Both the position numbers and the translations under genes were made by a program. A stretch of 52,638 nt of DNA. Origin: Achromobacter xylosoxidans. GTDB lineage: Bacteria; Pseudomonadota; Gammaproteobacteria; Burkholderiales; Burkholderiaceae_B. Below the pieces are notes generated by a model. The model did not search any database and was not told the DNA's origin. It saw nothing but the letters and a program-made list of their open reading frames with translations. The DNA lies in the NCBI RefSeq assembly GCF_002192695.1, contig NZ_MTLG01000023.1:1-52638 (forward strand), given 5' to 3'. The number at the start of each line of letters is the position of its first letter. Position 1 is the stretch's first letter. Shown piece after piece: positions 1-6,923 of this stretch.

Positions 1-690
1 TTCCAGGAGCGCGGCCTTCGGGTTGCAGTGATCGACCTGGACACCCAGGGCAATGCGAGCTGGACGCTGGCCGGCCACGACTCGGGCTATCCCGCCAGTC
101 GCATGTTCACCGCCGGCGGCGACGAGCTGCGCGCCTGGTTCGCTGGCCGGGAAGATGACGGCCTGGCGCTGATCGCGGCCGACGCCAGCCTGGCGAACCT
201 GGACAAGATGGACTTGGCCCAGGCCGCCGGCGCGCTGCGGGCCAGCATCGAGGCGCTGGGCGAGTTCTTCGACGTGTGCCTGATCGACACGGCCCCTTCC
301 CTTGGCGTTGCCATGACGGCGGCCGTGCTGGCCGCCGACTACATGCTTTCGCCGGTCGAAATGGAGGCGTATAGCTTGCAGGGCATGAAGAAGATGGTTG
401 CCGTCATCGGCAACCTGCGCAAGCAGAACCCGAAGCTGCGCTTCCTCGGCATGGTGCCCAACAAGGTGGACGCGCGGAAGCCGCGCCACGTCAGCAACCT
501 GGCGACCTTGCAGCAGGCATACCCGCAACTGATCTTGCCGTTCAGTGTCGGCGCGCGAGACAGCATCGCGGAGGCGCTGGGCGAGCAGATGCCGGTGTGG
601 AAGATCAAGAAAACCGCCGCGCGCAAGGCCACGCAGGAAGTGCGCGCCCTGGCGGATTACGTGTACACGAAGATGGAGATCGCGCAATGA
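1..690 (+). CDS. incC: IncC, ParA-type partition ATPase (3' part; 5' part at the window end)
   Basis: This is the rest of the ParA-family Walker ATPase that starts at 52198 (long form) or 52516 (short form) and crosses the circle junction. The frame is continuous from base 1 through the repeat shared with the window end. Visible ParA features are VIDLDTQGNAS (Walker A', near base 28) and CLIDTAPSLGVAM (Walker B). With the KorB protein and KorB boxes as centromeres it actively partitions the plasmid. The stop overlaps the korB start (ATGA at 687-690), so the two are translationally coupled. The reconstructed short form is about 254 residues and the long form about 360, close to RK2 IncC2 and IncC1. 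Confidence 0.95.
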   Translation, partial: FQERGLRVAVIDLDTQGNASWTLAGHDSGYPASRMFTAGGDELRAWFAGREDDGLALIAADASLANLDKMDLAQAAGALRASIEALGEFFDVCLIDTAPSLGVAMTAAVLAADYMLSPVEMEAYSLQGMKKMVAVIGNLRKQNPKLRFLGMVPNKVDARKPRHVSNLATLQQAYPQLILPFSVGARDSIAEALGEQMPVWKIKKTAARKATQEVRALADYVYTKMEIAQ

Positions 691-1754
691 CCAGCGCCGT
701 AAAGACCAACGCCACGAAGAAGGCCCCGCAAGCGGCCGCAGAGAAGCCCAAGGGCGGCGGGCTGGGCCTGGATGGCCTCGGCGACCTGTCGAGCCTGCTG
801 GACGAGCCACAGGCCGCGAATGCGGCCCCTGGCGGCGGCCCCCAGGAGCTGCTGCTTGACCTGATTGACGAAGATCCACACCAGCCGCGCACGGCCGACA
901 ATCCCGGCTTCTCGCCGGAGTCCATCGCCGAGATCGGCGAGACGATCAAGGCCCGAGGCGTGAAGTCGCCCATCAGCGTGCGCGAGAACCCGGACGCGCC
1001 GGGCCGCTACCTCATCAACCACGGCGCACGGCGCTACCGTGGCTCGAAGTGGGCCGAAAAGACCAGCATCCCGGCCTTCATCGACAACGACTACAACGAG
1101 GCCGACCAGGTAATCGAGAACCTGCAACGCAACGAGCTGACGGCCCGCGAGATCGCGGACTTCATCGGCCGCGAGCTGGCGAAGGGCAAGAAGAAGTCGG
1201 AGATCGCCAAGGAGATCGGCAAGTCGCCGGCATTCGTCACGCAGCACGTCACGCTGCTGGACTTGCCGGAGCCGATTGCCAGGGCGTTCAACGCTGGCCG
1301 CAGCAAGGACGTGACCGTTATCAACGAGCTTGCCACGGCGTACAAGAAGAACCCCGAGGAAGTGCGCGTATGGCTGGAGGACGACAGCCAGGAGCTGACG
1401 CGCGGATCGGTCAAGATGCTGCGCGAGTACCTGGAGGACAAGCGCAGCCAGGACGGCGAGCGCGACCCCAACACCGTCGATGCCTTCACCGGCAAGACGG
1501 ACGGCGAGGCCGAGGGCGACGGCGACGGGCAAGGCCCGGATGATGACGCCAAGAAGAAGGAGCCGAAGGAACCCGACCCGGACAAGCTCAAGAAGGCGAT
1601 CATCCAGGTCAAGCACGATGACCGCCCTGCCCGCCTGATCCTCAACCGCCGGCCGCCGGCCGAGGGCTGGGCCTGGCTCAAGTACGAGGATGACGGCCAG
1701 GAGTTCGAGGCCGACCTTGGCACCGTGCAGCTTGTCGCGCTGCTGGAGGGCTAG
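687..1754 (+). CDS. korB: KorB, ParB-family partition protein and global repressor
   Basis: KorB is 355 residues, close to RK2 KorB. It binds 13-bp palindromes (TTTAGCSGCTAAA), represses plasmid promoters at a distance and partners IncC in partition. The ATG at 687 overlaps the incC stop; in-frame upstream codons lie inside incC and were not used. The ParB N-terminal core begins near LLDLIDEDPHQPR. An HTH, KKSEIAKEIGKSPAFVTQH, lies around residues 168-188, followed by an acidic linker (DGEAEGDGDGQGPDDDAKKK) and a C-terminal SH3-like dimerisation domain ending FEADLGTVQLVALLEG. A strong terminator follows at 1796-1822. The small korF and korG genes found between korB and kfrA in RK2 are not seen here. 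Confidence 0.96.
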   Translation: MTSAVKTNATKKAPQAAAEKPKGGGLGLDGLGDLSSLLDEPQAANAAPGGGPQELLLDLIDEDPHQPRTADNPGFSPESIAEIGETIKARGVKSPISVRENPDAPGRYLINHGARRYRGSKWAEKTSIPAFIDNDYNEADQVIENLQRNELTAREIADFIGRELAKGKKKSEIAKEIGKSPAFVTQHVTLLDLPEPIARAFNAGRSKDVTVINELATAYKKNPEEVRVWLEDDSQELTRGSVKMLREYLEDKRSQDGERDPNTVDAFTGKTDGEAEGDGDGQGPDDDAKKKEPKEPDPDKLKKAIIQVKHDDRPARLILNRRPPAEGWAWLKYEDDGQEFEADLGTVQLVALLEG

Positions 1755-1795
1755 ACGCCCCTGCACGAGACCCCGCCGACCCCCCACACCCCTGC

Positions 1796-1822
1796 GCCCC
1801 GCCATCGAGCGGGGCTTTTTTT
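1796..1822 (+). terminator. Rho-independent terminator after korB
   Basis: Stem GCCCCGC (1796-1802) pairs with GCGGGGC (1809-1815), with a 6-base loop and seven T residues. It ends the korA-incC-korB operon before the kfrA control region. Confidence 0.9.
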
Positions 1823-1854
1823 GCCTGCGTGCCCAGCGCCGGGGCCGGCCGCGT

Positions 1855-1867
1855 TTTAGCCGCTAAA
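1855..1867. promoter_or_regulatory. KorB operator upstream of kfrA
   Basis: Perfect KorB box TTTAGCCGCTAAA. It sits just upstream of a KorA-like site and the KfrA palindrome, so kfrA is probably under KorB, KorA and self control. Confidence 0.9.
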
Positions 1868-1870
1868 AAA

Positions 1871-1882
1871 GTTCAGCTAAAC
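1871..1882. promoter_or_regulatory. KorA-like operator (one mismatch)
   Basis: GTTCAGCTAAAC differs at one base from the KorA consensus GTTTAGCTAAAC. It lies four bases after the KorB box and upstream of kfrA. The mismatch suggests weaker KorA binding than at korA or trfA. Confidence 0.7.
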
Positions 1883-1894
1883 CCTTGCGCCTTG

Positions 1895-1931
1895 TTGTAT
1901 GTTGTAGTATGCTACACGCTACAACATACAA
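1895..1931. promoter_or_regulatory. Long inverted repeat, probable KfrA operator
   Basis: Perfect 13-base arms, TTGTATGTTGTAG (1895-1907) and CTACAACATACAA (1919-1931), are separated by 11 bases and end 24 bases before the kfrA start. KfrA is known to autoregulate by binding its own promoter. This is the obvious candidate site. Confidence 0.8.
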
Positions 1932-1955
1932 CACCGGCCAAAAGGAGGCCCAATC

Positions 1956-2963
1956 ATGGCAATCACGAAAGAGCAGATATTTGCGGTCGCCGACGACCTG
2001 GACGCCGCCGGCCAGAACCCCACCCTGGCGAGCGTGCGCAAGCAGCTCGGCGGCGGGAGCTTCACGACCATTTCCGAGGCGATGAACGAATGGCGGGCGC
2101 GCAAGGCCAGCCAGGCGGCCCCGATCCGCGAGCCGGCCCCGGCTTCGATCACCGAGAAGCTGGCCGAGCTGGGCGGCGACTTGTGGGCCGTGGCCCTGGA
2201 CATGGCGAACAACCGGCTGGCCGCCGAGCGCGAGGCGCTGGAAGCTGTCCGCCAGGAAACCGAGGCCGCGCGCCAGGAGGCCGCAGAGCTGGCCGACCAG
2301 CTCACCGTCGAGCTGGACGAGGCCAAGGGTCGTATCGCGGCGCTGGAGGCCGCAGAAGCCACCGCCAAGGCCGAGGCCGAGGCGCTACGCGAGAAGCTGG
2401 CAGCGGCCGGCGAGAAAGCGGCCACGGCCGAGGCCCGCGCCGGCGAGCTGCGCACGGAGCTGGATCACGCCCACCAGGAGGCGCGCCAGGTGCGCAGCGA
2501 GCGCGACAAGGCCCAGGAGAAAGCGGCGGCCAGCGCCGACCAGGTGGAGGCCCTGCGGGCCGAGCTGGCGGCCGCGAACAGCAAGGCAACCGAGGTCGAG
2601 CGCCGCGCCGGCGAGCTGCGGGCCGACCTGGAGCGTGCGAACCAGGCAGCGACCGAGCAGCAGAAGGCCGCCCAGGCGCTGGCCGGTCAGCTTGACCAGG
2701 TGCGCGGCGAGCTGGCGAAGGTGCAGGCCAAGGCCGACGCCGCCGACCAGGCGCACCAGGAGCAGCGCAAGCAGATCGCGGCCGAGGCGCACCGCCAGGC
2801 CGAGCGACTGACGGCTACTCAGGCCGAGCGCGATGCGGCGCGCAAGGAGGTCAGCCAAGCCCGCGAGGAAGCGGCTACTCTGCGGGGTCGCCTGGAGGCC
2901 CTGGAGACCGTCATGGCCGCCGGGAAGGGCAAGGGCAAGGGCGATAGCACGAGAAACGCCTGA
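1956..2963 (+). CDS. kfrA: KfrA, DNA-binding coiled-coil stability protein
   Basis: KfrA has 335 residues. The first ~60 form an HTH-type DNA-binding region (ADDLDAAGQNPTLASVRKQL, then GGGSFTTISEAMNEWR). The rest, from about residue 70 to 320, is an almost unbroken Ala/Glu/Arg-rich coiled coil. Family members are autorepressors that help plasmid stability and may organise nucleoprotein filaments. The start is preceded by AAAGGAGG (1939-1946). A terminator follows at 3024-3055, so kfrA can be transcribed separately from kfrB and kfrC. Confidence 0.93.
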   Translation: MAITKEQIFAVADDLDAAGQNPTLASVRKQLGGGSFTTISEAMNEWRARKASQAAPIREPAPASITEKLAELGGDLWAVALDMANNRLAAEREALEAVRQETEAARQEAAELADQLTVELDEAKGRIAALEAAEATAKAEAEALREKLAAAGEKAATAEARAGELRTELDHAHQEARQVRSERDKAQEKAAASADQVEALRAELAAANSKATEVERRAGELRADLERANQAATEQQKAAQALAGQLDQVRGELAKVQAKADAADQAHQEQRKQIAAEAHRQAERLTATQAERDAARKEVSQAREEAATLRGRLEALETVMAAGKGKGKGDSTRNA

Positions 2964-3023
2964 CGGCTATGCAGATTTTCAATAAAATGTAGCTTTAGTC
3001 GTATCTCCCCGGCCCCAAGGACG

Positions 3024-3055
3024 AGCCGGCCTCGCGTGCCGAGGTCGGCTTTTTT
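3024..3055 (+). terminator. Terminator between kfrA and kfrB
   Basis: Eleven-base arms, AGCCGGCCTCG (3024-3034) and CGAGGTCGGCT (3040-3050) with one G-T pair, enclose a five-base loop and are followed by a T run to 3055. Confidence 0.85.
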
Positions 3056-3133
3056 ATTGCCGGAGACGGAACACCTAGAAGGCCAAAGGAGGGATTCCAA
3101 CATTTTGCGAAACACTAACGATAGGAGCGCCCT

Positions 3134-3481
3134 ATGAAACAACGCCTCTTGGTCATGAACGGACAGCGGATCGTTCAGACCGAGCAAGAAGGGGCTTGGG
3201 CCAATCAGAAGGTTGATAAGGCGGGCGCGTTAAAGCCTGGCATCTACAACCTATACATGGCCCAGCAGGCCGACAAGAAGCAGACTCATGATGGCGTGAT
3301 CGTTCATGCCGACAACAATCAGGTGTTCCAGCAGATCGGCAAGAACTTTGTCATGCACGCCCGGTCAGATTTCGATAAAGTACCTGAAATCGGGAGTGCG
3401 AAGAGCATCAGCTACAGCGCACAAGGCAAAGCAGTAGTTGCCGCCGAGGCCCCGAAACTCACGCGAGGCCGATCCCGATAG
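3134..3481 (+). CDS. kfrB: KfrB-like protein
   Basis: A 115-residue soluble protein without a signal peptide or membrane segment. Features are MKQRLLVMNGQRIVQ at the N-terminus, a central region ending FVMHARSDFDKVP, and a basic tail. Its position after kfrA and size match KfrB (upf54.8-type) of IncP-1 plasmids, a plasmid-stability gene of unknown biochemistry. The start has GGAG at 3123-3126. The downstream gene kfrC begins 29 bases later, with a KorB box in the gap. Confidence 0.75.
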   Translation: MKQRLLVMNGQRIVQTEQEGAWANQKVDKAGALKPGIYNLYMAQQADKKQTHDGVIVHADNNQVFQQIGKNFVMHARSDFDKVPEIGSAKSISYSAQGKAVVAAEAPKLTRGRSR

Positions 3482-3483
3482 CT

Positions 3484-3496
3484 TTTAGCGGCTAAA
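3484..3496. promoter_or_regulatory. KorB operator between kfrB and kfrC
   Basis: Perfect TTTAGCGGCTAAA, three bases after the kfrB stop and immediately upstream of the kfrC ribosome-binding site. No obvious promoter is seen here, so it may act at a distance or serve as a partition site. Confidence 0.88.
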
Positions 3497-3510
3497 AGGA
3501 GGGCCACGCC

Positions 3511-4149
3511 TTGAGACGACTCACACCCACCGCCGGCCGGGCAGACGCCCGCCGCATTCAGCCGGCATCCGCCGGCTTCACGACCAGCACGACCAGCAGA
3601 ACCGACGCCACCGGCGACGGCCTGCTGGCTGCTGCCGAGGCCACCGAGGCCGAGCAGCAGGCGGCCTTAGAGGCCGCGCCGCTCGACCAGACCTACCAGG
3701 AAGCCCTTGCCCTGTACGTTCAGGCCAAGCACGACCAGGTGGAGCGCATCGAGGATCGCCTTGAAAACCTGATCGACCGGCAGCAAGCGCGCTTGCAGCA
3801 GACCCAGGCCAACCAGCCGGGCCTACTGTCCCGGCCGGGCGCGAAACGCGCCTGGCAGAACCAGCAGATGCAGCAGCAGGCGCGCTTGCAGTCCCTGCAC
3901 GTTCGCCTGGAGGCCGTCCGCGAGATCAAGGAAGGGATGGGCCTGCACTCGCCGAAAGTCGAAGAGCTGGCGACCCGGAAGATGCGCGCCGAGAACCCCG
4001 AGCTGGCATCCGATTGGGATGCCATGCGCGAGGCGGCACGCCGGCACCAGGCGCTGCAACGCCGCGAGGAACAGGAGCGCAAGCAGGCGCAGGCCCTGGA
4101 GCAGCGACCAGGCCGGTCGCAGAGCTTGGGCCTCACCCGGCCCGTCTAA
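3511..4149 (+). CDS. kfrC: KfrC-like protein (TTG start)
   Basis: A 212-residue hydrophilic protein rich in Ala, Gln, Glu and Arg. Residues ~60-200 are predicted mostly helical/coiled-coil, with Gln runs. The start is a TTG at 3511, chosen because AAAGGAGG (3495-3502) sits at good spacing and no ATG offers a better fit. It matches KfrC in position and character; the kfr genes are linked to stable inheritance. A terminator follows at once. Function beyond that is not evident from sequence. Confidence 0.75.
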   Translation: MRRLTPTAGRADARRIQPASAGFTTSTTSRTDATGDGLLAAAEATEAEQQAALEAAPLDQTYQEALALYVQAKHDQVERIEDRLENLIDRQQARLQQTQANQPGLLSRPGAKRAWQNQQMQQQARLQSLHVRLEAVREIKEGMGLHSPKVEELATRKMRAENPELASDWDAMREAARRHQALQRREEQERKQAQALEQRPGRSQSLGLTRPV

Positions 4150-4155
4150 AGCGAA

Positions 4156-4180
4156 AGCCCGGCAACTGCCGGGCTTCTTT
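4156..4180 (+). terminator. Terminator after kfrC
   Basis: Stem AGCCCGGCA (4156-4164) pairs with TGCCGGGCT (4167-4175), with a T-rich tail (TCTTTCT). It separates the kfr block from the convergent traM end and its repeat cluster. Confidence 0.85.
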
Positions 4181-4187
4181 CTCGAGC

Positions 4188-4356
4188 CTCGCCGTTTCCG
4201 ACGATGCAGGCCCGCCGACGGCGGGCATCCTGCAGCATCGTCATTCCCGACGATGCAAGGGGCTGGCCAGCCTCGCCAGTTCCGGCGATGCCGCCGGCGC
4301 GGTCGACCATCGCCATTTCTGACGATGAGATCCCGCATCGCCATTTACAGCGATGC
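4188..4356. repeat. Cluster of five 22-bp palindromic repeats between kfrC and traM
   Basis: Units near 4188, 4235-4256, 4270-4291, 4307-4328 and 4335-4356. Each has arms of the type GCATCGYC and GRCGATGC around a central ATTYC. The unit at 4235-4256 has perfect arms. The last overlaps the traM stop region. The same family recurs at 19229-19346, 22872-22934, 24712-24823, 40652-40674 and 50175-50313. Confidence 0.85.
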
Positions 4357-4785
4357 CCACAGCGCCAAGGCCGCCGCGAAAACGGCCATGCCGGCGGCGA
4401 CGATGTTCATGTACGCGACCCGCCGCGCCTCGCGCACCGGGGCCGCGAACTGGACGGCTGCCGCTTCCAACTCGCGGCGCACGGCCTCGGCCGCCGCCTT
4501 GCCGCCGTCCTGCATCCCCTTCGCCATTGCCTCTTTGGAGGCCGTCAGGGCCGCGTTGAGCGTCCTTTCGGCCTTCCCCTTGGCGTCATCTCCCCAGCGG
4601 TGTGCGATGGCTTCCAGCTCTTCCTTGAAGCGATCCAGGATTTCTTGCTGCGCGGCCTGGCTGTCCTGCATCAAGCGGGTGTTGATCGTCTGGAGAATCA
4701 AGATCGGGTCATCGCGGCCCACGGCGATGCCGTGCTTGACCGCGATTTCCCGTATCAGCTCTTCGATCTTGTCGTCGCTCGCCAT
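4345..4785 (-). CDS. traM: TraM, leader-operon transfer protein
   Basis: A 146-residue protein, last gene of the oriT-proximal traKLM operon. It is helical and ends in a hydrophobic C-terminal segment (VAYMNIVAAGMAVFAAALAL), probably a membrane anchor. Position and size match TraM of RK2/R751, which boosts transfer but has no known enzymatic activity. It follows traL with an overlap at 4785. A palindromic repeat overlaps its 3' end. Confidence 0.85.
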   Translation of the reverse strand: MASDDKIEELIREIAVKHGIAVGRDDPILILQTINTRLMQDSQAAQQEILDRFKEELEAIAHRWGDDAKGKAERTLNAALTASKEAMAKGMQDGGKAAAEAVRRELEAAAVQFAAPVREARRVAYMNIVAAGMAVFAAALALWASL

Positions 4786-5510
4786 CAGAGCACCGCCGCG
4801 TTGTCGAGCTGCTGGAAGAGCTGCGACTTCACGATCTTGAGCCGCTGCCGCGTCATGATCGTGAGCGCCGAATCGGCCAGGGCCTCATCGAACGTCCGGC
4901 GATCCTGGAGCATTTCCGAGAAGTCGCGGCCGTAGGTTTCTTCCTTGAGCGCCGGAATCTGGATGATGGCCGACACGCGCGCCTTGTTGTCGGTGTACGC
5001 CTTCATCTTCTCGAAGCCCTTGCCTTCGTGCTCGATAGGCCCCCAGTACGGGTTCAGCCAGACCACGAACACGCATTCGGCCGGGAACTGCCTGGCGAGC
5101 GTGCTAAAGCCGTTCAGGGTGTCGAGGAAGGCTTGCCCGCCGGTGACGACCGTATGCACCACAAGTTCGTGCCCCATGTCCTGGAGCAGCGCCGGCACCT
5201 GGTTCCCGATCAAGTAGCTGGACAGCGGCACAAACGAGCTGGCCCCGTTGTCGATGATGACGTCGCCCTTGGTCGAGGCGATTTGCTCCACCAGGGCATC
5301 GAAGTTCCGGGTGTTGATCTCGTCGCCGTCCATGATGTTCAGACGCTGCACGTTCAGGGCCTTGTACCCCTCGAAGGTGCTGTTGACCGGATCGGTGTCG
5401 ATGCAAAGCGGCGTCTGCCCTTTGCTCGCCTTGTACTGCGCAATGGTGGCCGCGATCATCGACTTGCCGACGCCGCCCTTGCCCTGCAAGACCATGTGAA
5501 TTTTCGCCAT
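4785..5510 (-). CDS. traL: TraL, ParA/MinD-like P-loop ATPase of the Tra1 leader operon
   Basis: A 241-residue P-loop ATPase. The deviant Walker A motif QGKGGVGKSMIAATIAQ is at residues ~9-25, followed by CIDTDPVN and DVIIDNGASSF (Walker B-like). This places it among SIMIBI (ParA/MinD-type) NTPases. IncP TraL is an auxiliary transfer protein of unclear mechanism. The start overlaps the traK stop at 5510, indicating translational coupling. Confidence 0.9.
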   Translation of the reverse strand: MAKIHMVLQGKGGVGKSMIAATIAQYKASKGQTPLCIDTDPVNSTFEGYKALNVQRLNIMDGDEINTRNFDALVEQIASTKGDVIIDNGASSFVPLSSYLIGNQVPALLQDMGHELVVHTVVTGGQAFLDTLNGFSTLARQFPAECVFVVWLNPYWGPIEHEGKGFEKMKAYTDNKARVSAIIQIPALKEETYGRDFSEMLQDRRTFDEALADSALTIMTRQRLKIVKSQLFQQLDNAAVL

Positions 5511-5929
5511 TACAGTAAATCCTCTTTATTCGGTTTCGGGTTGAAGTTGAAGCCGGCGATCCCTGCCGGCTCGGGTTTCTTCGGCTCGGGTGCCTTCGGC
5601 TTCTTCGCCTTCGACCCCCCTTCCTGTTGCGCCGGCTTTCCCCCCTTGGCCTGGTCGGCCGCCGTGGGGGGCACCGGCGCGGGTGCTGCTGGGGCCGCCT
5701 TGATGAACCGCTGGACGTGCTTGCGGAACGTCTCGTAGCTGCACTTCACCCGGCCGGTTTCGCGCATGTGCTCGTAGATCGTCGTCACCGCATAGCCCGA
5801 GTCCATCGCGGCCTTCACATCCCCACGCACCGCCAGGAACGCGACTGCGGCCGCGTCCTGTCGGCGCTTCTTGGCCGCTCGTTTCTCGATCCACGCGGCC
5901 AGCTCGTCGGGGTAGCTGCTTTCTGCCAT
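5510..5929 (-). CDS. traK: TraK, oriT-binding relaxosome protein
   Basis: A 139-residue basic protein. The N-terminal half contains an RHH/HTH-like region (AAVAFLAVRGDVKAAMDSGY, then VTTIYEHMRETGRVKCSYET). The C-terminal half is Pro/Lys-rich. In RP4, TraK binds and wraps the leader side of oriT and stimulates nicking. Here it is the first gene leftward from oriT, so its target is expected in 5930-6120. Confidence 0.9.
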   Translation of the reverse strand: MAESSYPDELAAWIEKRAAKKRRQDAAAVAFLAVRGDVKAAMDSGYAVTTIYEHMRETGRVKCSYETFRKHVQRFIKAAPAAPAPVPPTAADQAKGGKPAQQEGGSKAKKPKAPEPKKPEPAGIAGFNFNPKPNKEDLL

Positions 5930-6291
5930 CGCCTCGCTTCCGTGGTTTGTAAATAGCCGTCATTTTCATGTATCGACCCGTGGAAAGTCTATGTAAAGCG
6001 CGTGGATAGCAGCCTGACACCGCTGCATCTAGCGCGCTTTCCAGGCATTGTACGCCTTCATTCGATATATCCGCCATCTTTTCGCGCTGAATGCAGACAG
6101 ATGCGAAGGTTTCGGTATAGACTTTCCTTGGTGTTATCAACGCCGTAAGGCGGGCAGGATAGGCGAAGTTAGCTAACCGGCGAGCCGGTTATCTATCTTC
6201 GCTGTCCCTTATTCGCGCCTGCGGCACTCAACGGGCATCCTGCTCTGCGAGGCGGCCGGCTACCGCCGGCAAGAAACGAGAGACGAACGAC
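5930..6291. other. oriT: oriT, origin of conjugative transfer
   Basis: The IncP nick core TATCCTG/C lies on the minus strand at 6161-6154, so the predicted nic is between 6155 and 6154. Next to it, an imperfect inverted repeat (6163-6202, arms GCGAAG and CTTCGC, with inner arms AACCGGC and GCCGGTT) is the expected TraJ-binding structure. The conserved IncP stretch GACTTTCCTTGGTG is at 6120-6133 and GTCCCTTATTC at 6204-6214. The 5930-6120 side should hold TraK sites. Divergent promoters for traKLM and traJ must lie here, but I could not assign -35/-10 boxes with confidence. Confidence 0.93.
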
Positions 6292-6513
6292 ATGGGCTAC
6301 ATCAATCCGCTGCTGGAGCTTCCAGCAGGCCGCGAACTCCAGGCGCTGCCGGTGGCCGACCGGCAGCGCCTCGCCCGCGTGCTGCGCGAGCTGCGCACGC
6401 AGGCCAACGACGAAGCCGAGAAGGCATGGGCACGCCGCAAGGGGCCGATGGCCGCCTACTGGCGAGCCGTGGCGACCTACGCGCGGCACACGGCGCACGC
6501 GCTCAAGGGGTGA
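6292..6513 (+). CDS. Small transfer-region protein between oriT and traJ (TraX-like?)
   Basis: A 73-residue basic helical protein (QALPVADRQRLARVLRELRT). In RK2 traJ begins directly after oriT, so this gene is an insertion relative to RK2. Some IncP-1beta annotations may name it traX, but I am not certain of the equivalence. It ends four bases before the traJ start, so the two are probably co-translated. It has no signal peptide. A relaxosome or regulatory role is only a guess from position. Confidence 0.6.
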   Translation: MGYINPLLELPAGRELQALPVADRQRLARVLRELRTQANDEAEKAWARRKGPMAAYWRAVATYARHTAHALKG

Positions 6514-6517
6514 CGAC

Positions 6518-6889
6518 ATGGAAGCCGACGAACAGCCGACAGCGAAGCGGCGGCAGCACCTGCGGGTGCCGGTGTTCCCCGAAGAGAAGGAACTGATCGA
6601 GGCGAACGCCAAGAGGGCCGGGGTCAGCGTGGCGCGCTACCTGCGCGACGTGGGCCAGGGCTACCAGATCAAGGGCGTCATGGATTACGAATACGTGCGC
6701 GAGCTGGTGCGCGTGAATGGCGACCTTGGCCGGCTGGGCGGCTTGCTCAAGCTATGGCTGACCGACGACCCGCGCACGGCTCGCTTCGGCGACGCGACGA
6801 TCCTTGCCCTGCTGGGCCGGATTGAAGCCACCCAGGACGAAATGAGCCGCCTCATGAAGTCCGTGGTGCAGCCGAGGGCCGAGCCTTGA
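6518..6889 (+). CDS. traJ: TraJ, oriT recognition protein
   Basis: A 123-residue ribbon-helix-helix-like protein that binds the oriT inverted repeat and recruits TraI. The N-terminus has a strand-helix-helix pattern (HLRVPVFPEEKELIEANAKR, then AGVSVARYLRD). The C-terminal half contains LGRLGGLLKLWLTDDPRTAR, nearly identical to RK2 TraJ. A KorB box and the traI start follow within 35 bases. Confidence 0.95.
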   Translation: MEADEQPTAKRRQHLRVPVFPEEKELIEANAKRAGVSVARYLRDVGQGYQIKGVMDYEYVRELVRVNGDLGRLGGLLKLWLTDDPRTARFGDATILALLGRIEATQDEMSRLMKSVVQPRAEP

Positions 6890-6893
6890 GCGT

Positions 6894-6906
6894 TTTAGCG
6901 GCTAAA
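6894..6906. promoter_or_regulatory. KorB operator between traJ and traI
   Basis: Perfect TTTAGCGGCTAAA in the 34-bp gap between traJ and traI. It could repress relaxase expression or be a partition site. Confidence 0.88.
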
Positions 6907-6923
6907 ACGCCGGAGGCCGGCCG

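Noticed and set aside
657..1805. A long open frame antisense to korB
   Set aside because: It is a consequence of high GC and codon bias on the opposite strand; it has no start signal or family motif, and korB is certain.
4188..4356. Palindromic repeat cluster as a CRISPR or integron attC array
   Set aside because: Units are full palindromes with variable short spacing, no integrase gene, and no attC core-site pattern.
6170..6181. AGTTAGCTAACC in oriT as a KorA operator
   Set aside because: It lacks the GTTTAGCTAAAC core and is part of the oriT inverted repeat.
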